Shown here: positions 17,903 to 25,589 of the stretch, piece by piece
How the letters are laid out: each line of letters opens with the position of its first letter
How positions within the stretch are numbered: position 1 is the first letter of the stretch
Source of the DNA: CAZEDM01 sp964511075
GTDB taxonomy: Bacteria > Zixibacteria > MSB-5A5 > RBG-16-43-9
Direction of reading: 5' to 3'
Length of the DNA stretch: 64,000 bases
NCBI GenBank assembly: GCA_964511075.1
Contig: CAZEDM010000007.1
Coordinates: forward strand, 146,178 to 210,177
The notes under the pieces: generated by a model
Told to the model about the DNA's origin: nothing
The model's input: the letters and a program-made list of their open reading frames with translations, nothing else
Databases searched by the model: none
Translations under genes and position numbers: made by a program

Positions 17903-17913
17903 TAATTTGAAGC

Positions 17914-18873
17914 TTAGACCACTCCCGCCTTCAAAAGATCGTGCAGGTGAATGATACCTTTTGGCTCTTTTTTCCCATCCGGCACAATCAGGCAGGTTAT
18001 ATTGTAGAACTCCATCCGGTTCAGAGCCTTAGCAGCCAGCTCTTCAGCATCGATGGTCTTGGGATCTCTGGTCATTACCTCTCTGGCTTTCAGTTTAAAG
18101 ATCTCCTCGGTCCTCTCCACTAATCTCCTTAGATCGCCATCGGTGAATATCCCCACCAACTCATTTTTTCCATTGACAACGGAAGTGGCACCGAATCTTT
18201 TAGAGGTCATCTCCAGGATTACTTCTTTCATGTCTGCATCCTCAGAGACTACGGGGATATCCCCTCCGGAATGCATTACGTCCTTGACCTTCAGAAGCAG
18301 TCTCTTCCCCAGATAACCGCCGGGGTGAAGCAGGGCAAAATCCTCGGTTGAGAAGCCTCTTTCCTCCAGGAGGGCAACGGCTAAAGCATCCCCCATAACC
18401 AGAGCCGCGGTGGTGCTGGAGGTAGGGACCAAATTATTCGGGCAGGCTTCCTCGTCAACTGAGACATCCAGTACCACATCGCTTTTCTCTGCTGCAGGAG
18501 AAGAGGGGTCGCCGGTCAAGCTGATTATGGGCACCCCTAACCTTTTGAATAAGGGAAAGAGCTGCTGCAGTTCCTCGGTCTCACCGCTTTTGGTCACTGC
18601 AATAACCACATCGTCCCTTCGCACCAGTCCCAGATCCCCGTGTAACCCTTCTACCGGATGTAAAAAAATTGCTGCGGTTCCGGTAGAGGTCAGGGTAGCG
18701 GCGATCTTCTTGCCGATGATTCCCGATTTCCCTATGCCGGTAACGATGACCCTGCCCCTGCATCCCAGGATCAGCTCGACTGCTTCCTGGAATCCGGAGT
18801 TGATTTTCTTCTCTAAATTTAAAATAGCCTCTGCCTCTTTCCGGATAACCTCTTTGGCTTTCTCTATTATCAT
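17914..18873 (-). CDS. kdsD: Arabinose-5-phosphate isomerase
   Basis: KdsD converts ribulose-5-phosphate to arabinose-5-phosphate, the first step of Kdo synthesis. The 319 residues comprise an SIS domain (about 35-175: GRVIVTGIGKSGIIGKKIAA, LHPVEGLHGDLGLV, AVTKSGETEEL) and two CBS domains (about 200-319). Its ATG overlaps the end of kdsC by 4 bp. It belongs to the complete Kdo set kdsB, kdsA, kdsC, kdsD in this operon. Confidence 0.97.
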   Translation of the reverse strand: MIIEKAKEVIRKEAEAILNLEKKINSGFQEAVELILGCRGRVIVTGIGKSGIIGKKIAATLTSTGTAAIFLHPVEGLHGDLGLVRRDDVVIAVTKSGETEELQQLFPLFKRLGVPIISLTGDPSSPAAEKSDVVLDVSVDEEACPNNLVPTSSTTAALVMGDALAVALLEERGFSTEDFALLHPGGYLGKRLLLKVKDVMHSGGDIPVVSEDADMKEVILEMTSKRFGATSVVNGKNELVGIFTDGDLRRLVERTEEIFKLKAREVMTRDPKTIDAEELAAKALNRMEFYNITCLIVPDGKKEPKGIIHLHDLLKAGVV

Positions 18874-19376
18874 CTTAGGTACCTCAACGGGTTGATCTTC
18901 CTGCTTTCCAGGATCAAATCGATTACTTCCCTGACTGCTCCCTCCCCTCCACTTTTTCTGGTGACATACAGGGCTAATCGATTTATCCTCTTATCCCCAT
19001 TTTTGACTCCAATGGGGACTCCTGCTTTTTTGAAAACCTGATAATCCCAGAGGTCGTCTCCCATATAGACAATTTCATCATCCTTTATTCTCAATTTCTT
19101 TTTAAGTTCCTCATAGGTTTTCATCTTGTTCCAGATTCCCAGGTGAAGCTCCTCAACCCCCAGCTCCTTTCCTCTTTTCCTGGCGGATTTGGAAGATCTG
19201 CCGGAGAGAAAGGCAACTTTTATCCCGGCTTTTCTTGCAAAATATATACCCAGACCATCTGAGACGTTAAATCTTTTGCTCTCTTTGCCCTCATCGCTGA
19301 TATAAATTGAATTATCCGTCAGAACTCCATCCACATCCAGTATGATTAACTTGACCTTTTGTAACTTCTTCTTCAG
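18870..19376 (-). CDS. kdsC: Kdo-8-phosphate phosphatase with non-standard start codon
   Basis: KdsC is a HAD phosphatase that releases Kdo from Kdo-8-P. The essential motif DVDGVLTD lies at the very N-terminus, and GDDLWDYQVFKKAG is motif IV. The first ordinary start, GTG at 19334, would fall inside this motif and remove the nucleophilic Asp. Upstream, the frame is open only to a TAA at about 19400. It contains no ATG, GTG or TTG. Candidates are CTG at 19376, giving MKKKLQKVKLIILDVDG, and ATA at 19388, which stands 7 nt after a strong AAGGAGG. CTG is chosen here by protein length alone. An alternative is a sequence error. The function is secure; the start is not. Confidence 0.85.
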   Translation of the reverse strand: MKKKLQKVKLIILDVDGVLTDNSIYISDEGKESKRFNVSDGLGIYFARKAGIKVAFLSGRSSKSARKRGKELGVEELHLGIWNKMKTYEELKKKLRIKDDEIVYMGDDLWDYQVFKKAGVPIGVKNGDKRINRLALYVTRKSGGEGAVREVIDLILESRKINPLRYLR

Positions 19377-19384
19377 CCTGGAAT

Positions 19385-20245
19385 CTATGATAGCTCCTCC
19401 TTAAGCCAGCTCCTTCTATGCTCATCCACCGATTTTAACTGAGTCAAAAGCTTTTCCAGCCTGTCTAAGAGGAGCATACTGTTTCTATCACACAATGCCT
19501 TCTCCACATGAGGGTGTGTTTCAATGAAGAGTGCATCACAGCCGCAGGCAACTGCTCCACGGGAAAGGGGAAAGATAAACTGGGGCTCTCCAGAAGAACA
19601 GGTCCTCTCGCCCCCTGGTAGCTGCAGGGAATGGGTGGCATCAAAAACTACCGGATAGCCCAGGTTTCTCATTATTACCAGGGAGCGGAAGTCCACCACT
19701 AAGTTATGGTAGCCGAAAGTAGTACCCCTTTCGGTTAATAGAATCTGTTCATTCCCCATTGACTCAGCCTTTTTGGCAATAATGCCCATATCCTCAGGAG
19801 CCATAAACTGACCTTTTTTGATATTCAGGGCTTTCCCGGTTTTGGCTGCAGCTAAAACAATATCCGTCTGCCTGCATAAAAAAGCTGGAATCTGCAGTAT
19901 ATCCGCAACCTCTGATGCGGGTAAGGCTTCTTCTTTTGAATGAATGTCAGTCAATACTGGTACATCAAATTCTTTTTTTGCTTTATCTAAGACCTTTAAA
20001 CCCTTCTCCAGTCCTGGTCCGGAATAAGAATCTATGCTCATACGATTAGCCTTGGCATACGAAGATTTGAAGATGAAAGGGAATTTCAATTTATCAGTTA
20101 CTTTTTTTATCGTCTCCGCTGTTTCTAAGACCAAATCCTCAGACTCAATAACGCAGGGACCGGCGATTAAAACCAGTGGAGAACCCTGGCCAATAGGAAT
20201 ATTTTTTACCTTGACTATTTTTCTCATGGAATGATGACCCCTCAT
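19385..20245 (-). CDS. kdsA: 2-dehydro-3-deoxyphosphooctonate aldolase (Kdo-8-P synthase)
   Basis: KdsA condenses arabinose-5-phosphate with phosphoenolpyruvate. The family motifs LIAGPCVIES, FKSSYAKANR, VLTDIHSKEE, LTERGTTFGY and VFDATHSLQLPGG are all present in 286 residues. The first ATG (20245) overlaps the end of pyrG by 4 bp. A second ATG at 20227 would start MRKIVKVKNI, closer to typical family N-termini. Both are possible. Its 3' end supplies the Shine-Dalgarno of kdsC. Confidence 0.97.
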   Translation of the reverse strand: MRGHHSMRKIVKVKNIPIGQGSPLVLIAGPCVIESEDLVLETAETIKKVTDKLKFPFIFKSSYAKANRMSIDSYSGPGLEKGLKVLDKAKKEFDVPVLTDIHSKEEALPASEVADILQIPAFLCRQTDIVLAAAKTGKALNIKKGQFMAPEDMGIIAKKAESMGNEQILLTERGTTFGYHNLVVDFRSLVIMRNLGYPVVFDATHSLQLPGGERTCSSGEPQFIFPLSRGAVACGCDALFIETHPHVEKALCDRNSMLLLDRLEKLLTQLKSVDEHRRSWLKEELS

Positions 20246-21909
20246 CTCCTGGGCAGAGACTCTTTTTCCCCTAACATTCTCGACTTTTTAGAGTTTTTAT
20301 ATCTCAGGGAAGCCTTGACTAAATCGCGGAACAGGGGGTGGGCTTTAAGGGGTCGGGATTTTAGCTCGGGGTGGAACTGTACCCCTACGAACCAGGGGTG
20401 GTTTTCTATCTCGATTATCTCTACTAAGCTGCCGTTTGGGGAGGCACCGGCTATTCTCATCCCAGCTTTGACCAGGCTCTCCTTATACTGGTTGTTGAAT
20501 TCATACCTGTGTCTGTGTCTCTCGCTGATCTTGGTCTCCGCATAAGCTTTAAAGGAGAAGCTCTCCTTATCCAGGATACAAGGGTAGGCTCCCAATCTCA
20601 TAGTAGCCCCTTTGTCCACTATCTTCTCCTGCTCTGCCAGCAGACTTATAACCGGATATCCGGTGTTTTTCTCGAACTCGGTGCTGTTGGCGCCTTTCAT
20701 TCCGCACATATTTCTGGCGAACTCGATAACCGCGCACTGCATCCCCAGGCAGATCCCCAGGAAGGGAACTTTGTTTTCCCTGACGAACCTGACAGCTTCT
20801 ATCTTCCCCTCGATACCCCTCTCTCCGAAACCTCCGGGAATCAAAATCCCGTCCATATCCTTTAGATATTTATCTGCCCCTTCTTTTTCCAGAACCTCTG
20901 AGCTGATCCAGCTAAGCTTTACCTTAGCCTCATTCTCTACCCCGGCATGGACAAACGCCTCTATTATGCTTTTATATGAGTCTTTTAAGTTGGTATACTT
21001 TCCGCAGATCCCGATCTTAACTTCATATTCTGGATGTTTGATCTTCTCCACCATCCCTTCCCACTCGCCCATATCCAGCCTCTGGCAGGACAAGTCCAAA
21101 TGCTGGCAGACCAGATCATCCAGACCCTCCTGGTGAAACAACAGGGGAATCTCATAAATCGATTCCACGTCAATCGCCTGAATCACCGACTGGCTGGGCA
21201 CATTGCAGAAAAGCCCGATCTTGTTTTTTATCTCCTGGGATAAAGGCCTGGGGGTGCGGCACAGGAGGATGTCTGGCTGGATACCGATCTCTCTCAATGC
21301 CTTGACGCTGTGCTGGGTCGGTTTGGTCTTCACCTCACCGGCAGACTCTATGAACGGCACCAGGGTCAGGTGGATGTAAAGGACATTTTTGCGTCCATAC
21401 TCTAACCCCATCTGTCTGATAGATTCCAGAAAAGGAAGTCCTTCTATATCCCCTACTGTTCCGCCGATCTCAGTTATCACCACATCCACATCCCCATTCT
21501 TCTCCGCTAACTTCTTTATCCTTCTTTTGATCTCGTCCGTGATATGGGGAATCACCTGGACTGTTGCCCCCAGATAATCCCCTCTTCTCTCCCGGCTTAT
21601 AACCTCCCCGTATACCTGCCCGGTAGTAACGTTGCTGTCCCTGGTTAGACTCTCACCCAGGAATCTCTCGTAATGACCCAAATCCAGATCGGTCTCCGCA
21701 CCGTCGTCCAGGACAAAGACCTCCCCGTGCTGAAAGGGATTCATGGTGCCGGGATCGACATTCAGGTAAGGGTCGAACTTCTGCAGGTTTACCTTCAGCC
21801 CTCTTGTCTTAAGCAGAAGCCCCAGGGAGGAGCAGGCTACCCCCTTGCCCAGGGAGGAGACCACCCCGCCGGTTATGAAGATATATTTGGGCGCGTTTCT
21901 GGGATTCAA
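20242..21909 (-). CDS. pyrG: CTP synthase
   Basis: CTP synthase aminates UTP using glutamine. This 555-residue protein has the amidoligase domain (about 1-270: FITGGVVSSLGKGV, YLNVDPGTMNPFQHGEV, EIGGTVGDIEGLPF) and a class I glutaminase domain (about 300-535). The latter has catalytic Cys in FLGICLGMQCA and His/Glu in VQFHPELKSRP. It starts 1 bp after kdsB. Coupling with kdsB makes sense because CTP is the donor for CMP-Kdo. Confidence 0.98.
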   Translation of the reverse strand: MNPRNAPKYIFITGGVVSSLGKGVACSSLGLLLKTRGLKVNLQKFDPYLNVDPGTMNPFQHGEVFVLDDGAETDLDLGHYERFLGESLTRDSNVTTGQVYGEVISRERRGDYLGATVQVIPHITDEIKRRIKKLAEKNGDVDVVITEIGGTVGDIEGLPFLESIRQMGLEYGRKNVLYIHLTLVPFIESAGEVKTKPTQHSVKALREIGIQPDILLCRTPRPLSQEIKNKIGLFCNVPSQSVIQAIDVESIYEIPLLFHQEGLDDLVCQHLDLSCQRLDMGEWEGMVEKIKHPEYEVKIGICGKYTNLKDSYKSIIEAFVHAGVENEAKVKLSWISSEVLEKEGADKYLKDMDGILIPGGFGERGIEGKIEAVRFVRENKVPFLGICLGMQCAVIEFARNMCGMKGANSTEFEKNTGYPVISLLAEQEKIVDKGATMRLGAYPCILDKESFSFKAYAETKISERHRHRYEFNNQYKESLVKAGMRIAGASPNGSLVEIIEIENHPWFVGVQFHPELKSRPLKAHPLFRDLVKASLRYKNSKKSRMLGEKESLPRR

Positions 21910-21910
21910 T

Positions 21911-22624
21911 TCAAGACCTCTTATTCGATCCTTTTAAATCTGAAAATGAATTTATAGATTTGGAACCGTATCTGGTGACAAGAACTTTGATTCTGAATCC
22001 GTTTTCCAAAACCCTTAGCTGTTCCAGGCTCTCGCTTCTCTCCAAAGGCGTCTGCTTCAATCTGGCATAACCTGAGAGAAACCCTTTTCTGAAAGCATAT
22101 ACGCCAATATGCTCATAATAATCTATTTTGTTTTTCCTCCCATCTCTCTGAAAAGGTATGGGGAACCGGGAGAAATAGAGCGCATCTCCATTTTTAGCTA
22201 TTACCACCTTGACCCTGTTCGGATTTTCAAAAAAATCCTTGTCTTTGACTTTCATCGCCAGGGTTCCCATCTGAACGTTTTTATTTCTCTTCATATAACC
22301 GATCAACTCGTCCAGCATCTTTGGATTCAGAAAAGGCTCATCCCCCTGGATGTTCAGGACTATGCTATGATTAGAATTTCTGACTGCCTCGGCCACCCTA
22401 TCCGTTCCGCTTTCGGGCTTCTGAGAGGTTAAGACCACTTTCCCACCGAAATCCTCGACCAGCTCCTTTATTCTCCCATCATCAGTAGCCACCACCAGCT
22501 TATCCATAAGTTTTGACCTGGAAGCTCTCTGGTAGACTCTCTGGAGTAAAGGTTTTCCCTGGATGGGCAGGAAGGGTTTCCCGGGAAGGCGGGAGGAGTT
22601 ATATCTCACCGGAATCACACCCAT
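21911..22624 (-). CDS. kdsB: CMP-Kdo synthetase (3-deoxy-manno-octulosonate cytidylyltransferase)
   Basis: KdsB activates Kdo with CTP. The motifs MGVIPVRYNSSRLPGKPF, VVATDD, SGTDRVAEA and LNIQGDEPFLNP are standard. An ATG also exists at 22642, but it has no ribosome-binding site. ATG at 22624 is preceded by AAGGA at 7-8 nt and gives the family-typical N-terminus, so it is preferred (237 residues). It is the first gene of the long envelope operon and follows the promoter at 22693-22721. Confidence 0.95.
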   Translation of the reverse strand: MGVIPVRYNSSRLPGKPFLPIQGKPLLQRVYQRASRSKLMDKLVVATDDGRIKELVEDFGGKVVLTSQKPESGTDRVAEAVRNSNHSIVLNIQGDEPFLNPKMLDELIGYMKRNKNVQMGTLAMKVKDKDFFENPNRVKVVIAKNGDALYFSRFPIPFQRDGRKNKIDYYEHIGVYAFRKGFLSGYARLKQTPLERSESLEQLRVLENGFRIKVLVTRYGSKSINSFSDLKGSNKRS

Positions 22625-22692
22625 TACCAAATCCTTTTTCATGTCAATAATTTGACAAAATTTATTTTGAACAGCTTAGGAATACGAAATTC

Positions 22693-22721
22693 ATTTTACT
22701 AAAGTAAAAAACCGTTGTCAA
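22693..22721 (-). promoter_or_regulatory. Strong sigma70-type promoter of the kds-lpt-rpoN operon
   Basis: On the minus strand a consensus TTGACA (22716-22721) is followed after exactly 17 bp by TAAAAT (22693-22698). Transcription should start near 22686, about 60 nt before the kdsB start. It is the best promoter match in the window and immediately follows a terminator-type hairpin. Confidence 0.8.
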
Positions 22722-22722
22722 T

Positions 22723-22758
22723 AAAAAAATACGGTAAGTTTTTTTACCGTATTTTTTT
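22723..22758. terminator. Bidirectional terminator-like hairpin
   Basis: The arms A7-TACGGTAA and TTACCGTA-T7 pair around a short T-rich loop, giving a stem flanked by A and T tracts on both sides, so it can end transcription in both directions. It separates the kdsB promoter from the minus-strand gene at 23060-23821. Confidence 0.75.
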
Positions 22759-22806
22759 TCAAGCTCCAAACGGACAAACAGACGAACTTTTTTACTGTAG
22801 GAACAT

Positions 22807-22940
22807 CCCGCCAATGGCGGGAACGTTTCTCCCCTGAGGATTTGAATCAATTTACCGTAGGGGCGTATTGCAATACGCCCCTACTTTCAACAAGTCAGAC
22901 ATTTCCGTCTGACATCAATGAACAGACAAGAATGTCTGTT
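22807..22940. repeat. Cluster of four different intergenic palindromes
   Basis: Four palindromes follow each other: CCCGCC-AAT-GGCGGG (22807-22821); GTAGGGGCGTATTG with its exact reverse complement (22857-22884); GTCAGAC-N6-GTCTGAC (22894-22913); AACAGACA-N4-TGTCTGTT (22921-22940). No gene is seen between about 22760 and 23060. They belong to the dispersed palindrome family in the findings. Confidence 0.75.
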
Positions 22941-22986
22941 CTACCATTTTTAATATTTCGTAGTGCAACTCTTCAGGGTCGCAAAT

Positions 22987-23048
22987 GTAGCGGAAACCTT
23001 TAGGTTTCCATTTATTTAAAAAAATGGAAGGCTGAAGCCTTCCGCTAC
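22987..23048. repeat. Nested-palindrome repeat, copy B
   Basis: Near-identical to 9498-9548: GTAGCGG outer arms, inner palindromes GGAAACCTTTAGGTTTCC and GGAAGGCTGAAGCCTTCC, but with a longer AT-rich centre (about 16 nt of A and T). It abuts the 3' end of the putative HEPN gene. Confidence 0.8.
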
Positions 23049-23059
23049 AAATTACTTTC

Positions 23060-23821
23060 TTAAGCCCAAACCCAACGGTGAAGACGCATATCCCATCTGA
23101 TTGACCCAACCTGAATTCTGTAAGCATTCCCATCTTTATATGGGTCGATATAACACTTATATGTATCAATAAAAGCGGATAAAAAATTATTCGCACAGAA
23201 GTATAACTTATCAATATTTTGATATGAATAAACCGCTCGCTTATCTAATGACTTTCGTGAGATTGTTGAAAGCTCCCTTGTGATGGTAAAAAAGTTATCA
23301 CCAAGGAAATATTGTGAATGGCTGAAAGCATTCCTTATATCTTTTTGCCAGAATTTTCTAATGAGGTCACCAATCGTTAACTTTAATTGTCTTGAAAGCT
23401 TTTCAATTTCAGCAATTTTTTGATCAGGATATTCACAAACTACTTTTTTGCCTTTTTCAGTAATCATCATAAATTCCGCTTCACTCTGTTGTCCATTTAA
23501 TACTCTTAAAAGATTCCATAAAATAATGAATGGAAGATCTGCTTCCATAATATGACAGTAAATCATAATCTTAATTCTCATTTCTTGTTTCCTGTTATCT
23601 ATTTTTTTAAGCATAGATTTAAAATCATTTAAGAAGTCACAAACCTCCTGCATTTCATAATCGCGTATATAACTAATTAGTTTGTTCCCAGGCTCAAGTG
23701 AAGCGTCTATCGGGACCAAGGCACTCAGCAAACGTTCGGGACAGGAGTGCACAACTTTGTCAAACAGCTCAAAAACAGCTGCTTGTATTTCAGTCTCTGA
23801 TGGTAATTCAATATCAGTCAC
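23060..23821 (-). CDS. Putative HEPN-type protein, family not recognised
   Basis: This 253-residue, largely helical protein has no signal peptide. Residues 163-168 read RNAFSH within KDIRNAFSHSQYFLGD. This fits the R-(N/D/H)-xxx-H active-site motif of HEPN ribonucleases, found in toxins, abortive-infection proteins and Cas effectors. The start at 23821 is GTG without a clear Shine-Dalgarno. The gene stands alone in a hairpin-rich, AT-rich accessory stretch between kdsB and ridA, with no visible antitoxin or nucleotidyltransferase partner. HEPN assignment rests on this motif and helical character only; it could be an unrelated helical protein. Confidence 0.6.
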   Translation of the reverse strand: MTDIELPSETEIQAAVFELFDKVVHSCPERLLSALVPIDASLEPGNKLISYIRDYEMQEVCDFLNDFKSMLKKIDNRKQEMRIKIMIYCHIMEADLPFIILWNLLRVLNGQQSEAEFMMITEKGKKVVCEYPDQKIAEIEKLSRQLKLTIGDLIRKFWQKDIRNAFSHSQYFLGDNFFTITRELSTISRKSLDKRAVYSYQNIDKLYFCANNFLSAFIDTYKCYIDPYKDGNAYRIQVGSIRWDMRLHRWVWA

Positions 23822-23914
23822 TGTAAACTTTAGCTAAATATTTGATCACCTTAACCCTTTGGGGGTCGCACAAAAGCCTAAGCAAGGCTGAAAGCCTCGC
23901 ACTACGAACTCAGC

Positions 23915-23933
23915 GCATCATCAAGGATGATGC
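23915..23933. repeat. Short palindrome GCATCATC/GATGATGC
   Basis: An 8-bp perfect stem with a 3-nt loop, just beyond the ridA stop, in the same position class as the other 3'-end palindromes here. Confidence 0.45.
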
Positions 23934-23943
23934 ACTCCATATT

Positions 23944-24342
23944 TTAAACCACCGCCACTGCCTCTATCTCTATCATCGCTCCTTTGGGCAGTTCTGCTAC
24001 CTGAACCGTTGTCCTGGCAGGTGGGTTCTCTTTGAAGTACTCTGCGTAGACCTGGTTCATCAAGGGGAAATCTTTCATATCCTTTAAATAAACCGTGGTC
24101 TTTACGACCTTGGACAAACCAGAGCCTGCTTCTTCTAATACGCCTTTGACATTTTCCAGAACCTGTCTGGTCTCCTTCTCAATCCCTCCTGAGACTATCT
24201 CACCGGTTTTAGGGTCCATTGGTATCTGCCCGGCAGTGAAAATCAGACCTAAGCCTTCTAATTTTATCCCCTGGCTATAAGGACCGATTGCCTTGGGGGC
24301 TTTTTCTGTTTGAATTACCTTTGCGCTTATACTCTTATCCAT
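23944..24342 (-). CDS. ridA: RidA-family enamine/imine deaminase
   Basis: RidA hydrolyses reactive 2-aminoacrylate and related imines in the cytoplasm. The family signature is present: APKAIGPYSQGI, FTAGQIPMDPKTGEI, the arginine motif NPPARTTVQVAELPKGA and IEIEAVAV at the end. The frame is open to 24396, but a strong AAAGGAGGGAAAA directly precedes ATG at 24342, giving 132 residues, the normal size. Trimer function is inferred from the family. Confidence 0.95.
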   Translation of the reverse strand: MDKSISAKVIQTEKAPKAIGPYSQGIKLEGLGLIFTAGQIPMDPKTGEIVSGGIEKETRQVLENVKGVLEEAGSGLSKVVKTTVYLKDMKDFPLMNQVYAEYFKENPPARTTVQVAELPKGAMIEIEAVAVV

Positions 24343-24411
24343 TTTTCCCTCCTTTACGTCCATAATTAAACAAAATCCATTTCCTATGTCAATCATTGAT
24401 AATTTTAGAGA

Positions 24412-24427
24412 GCTTGATAAATCAAGC
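24412..24427. repeat. Short palindrome GCTTGAT/ATCAAGC
   Basis: A 7-bp stem with 2-nt loop upstream of ridA, between it and the 24600 gene. No gene is seen in 24343-24599 apart from this palindrome and the terminator at 24494. Confidence 0.45.
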
Positions 24428-24493
24428 CTCTACAGAAATTGGTTGTAGGGAGAGGATTTATCGGACCCAAATTCTTTCCATAACTATCCAAAA

Positions 24494-24547
24494 GGAAAAA
24501 AATTAGGGCTGGGAAATTCCTCCTTTTTTTTGAATCTTCCCAGCCCT
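24494..24547 (-). terminator. Rho-independent terminator after the 24600 gene
   Basis: On the minus strand, AGGGCTGGGAA pairs with TTCCCAGCCCT (24505-24515 and 24537-24547), followed by AATTTTTTT. This is the expected form about 50 bp after the stop of the minus-strand gene at 24600. Confidence 0.8.
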
Positions 24548-24599
24548 CCGGGAGGCTGTTGGGTAAAGAGTGTTAGTCCGAGAGGCAGTTCAATACTTT

Positions 24600-25223
24600 T
24601 TAGGGTGAACCGTAATTTTTAACCATCAATAAAATGCTCTGTAAGGCACCGGTTATATTGGATAAGATCTTGGAATATCTTTTCAAAAGCTCGGTATACT
24701 GCCAGCGTATGCTGAAAGCCTTTTCCGGGAACTCGAACAAATCCAGAAGGGTTTTCTTGTAGATCTCATCCAGGTATTTCAAAACGAAATAGGGATAATC
24801 CGGGATATTGGGGTCATGCACTTCTCCCCGGGAGAGCTTCTCTTTATAGGCCTCGATTTTCTCCAGTATGACCGTGCCGAAACACCAGGGTGACATTATC
24901 GCACCCAGATCAGAGGAATCTCCGTAATAGGAATAAATATATTTCAATACCTGATCGACGATCAGCTTCTTTGCACGGTAATAGGACAGGCATTCTACTT
25001 TCTTGGGGTCGCACTGGATGATCTTTTTATCCAGCTCTTTCTTCTCCTCTAAGCACTTTTCCTCCGCACCTTCCAGGAACTGGTAATAATCCTCAAAGTA
25101 GACTTTGGAATTCTCGTTTAAGGTCAGAATGTAATGCCCTCCCTCGTCCTTTTTGACCCTTGAATCCTTTATGGAAGGAATCCTTATCTCTGGAAACCCT
25201 CTTTTAATCCCGGACCTAAGCAT
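24600..25223 (-). CDS. Unknown helical cytoplasmic protein, 207 aa
   Basis: I do not recognise this family. The protein has no signal peptide or clear transmembrane helix. The N-terminal third has a short beta segment (GHYILTLNENSKVYFEDYYQFL). The rest is helical and rich in Lys, Glu and Tyr, with DSSDLGAIMSPWCFGTV in the middle and an amphipathic C-terminal helix. Three cysteines are in the first half (KCLEEK, IIQCDPKKVECL). ATG at 25223 is preceded by AAAGGAGAAAG. It is a single gene ended by its own terminator, so expression is likely. Confidence 0.7.
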   Translation of the reverse strand: MLRSGIKRGFPEIRIPSIKDSRVKKDEGGHYILTLNENSKVYFEDYYQFLEGAEEKCLEEKKELDKKIIQCDPKKVECLSYYRAKKLIVDQVLKYIYSYYGDSSDLGAIMSPWCFGTVILEKIEAYKEKLSRGEVHDPNIPDYPYFVLKYLDEIYKKTLLDLFEFPEKAFSIRWQYTELLKRYSKILSNITGALQSILLMVKNYGSP

Positions 25224-25463
25224 CTTTCTCCTTTTTTAAATCCCGCAAGAGCAAAATAGCAAAAGGTATGCCTTGAGGCTCACTAACTTCTTGAAGTATA
25301 AGCCATTATTGAGGTTGCCCCTGACTTTATGGGAGTAATCCTATATCGGATTTTGGCTTGAAACTATGCAAGCCTCTTCATATTTGGTGCAAGTGAATAC
25401 AAAAGGATTTTTAAGTACTTAACGTGTCATACAATATTCATCCTATAAAATGTGATTTTTTAC
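25224..25463. other. Intergenic stretch with no feature found
   Basis: About 240 bp between the divergent 24600 and 25590 genes. I see no gene, RNA or clear repeat before the promoter at 25464. Confidence 0.5.
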
Positions 25464-25493
25464 TTGACAAAAAACATAAAGGGGATATATTAT
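25464..25493 (+). promoter_or_regulatory. Sigma70-type promoter of the secreted-protein trio
   Basis: Consensus TTGACA (25464-25469), 18-bp spacer and TATTAT (25488-25493), or TATATT with 16 bp. It lies about 95 bp before the 25590 gene and starts the transcription of three exported proteins. Confidence 0.65.
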
Positions 25494-25589
25494 ACTTTAC
25501 AGATAATTAAGAAGGGGTAAATACCACATAATTAAGAATTGATTTTTAAAAACGGTGAATAAATGTTTTTAAATTGAAAGGGAGGGAAG

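Noticed and set aside
22790..22940. CRISPR array in the hairpin cluster
   Set aside because: The palindromes differ from one another and there are no regularly spaced direct repeats.
22915..23214. A 99-residue open frame on the minus strand
   Set aside because: It runs across palindromic repeats and overlaps the putative HEPN gene in another frame; no ribosome site or family signal.
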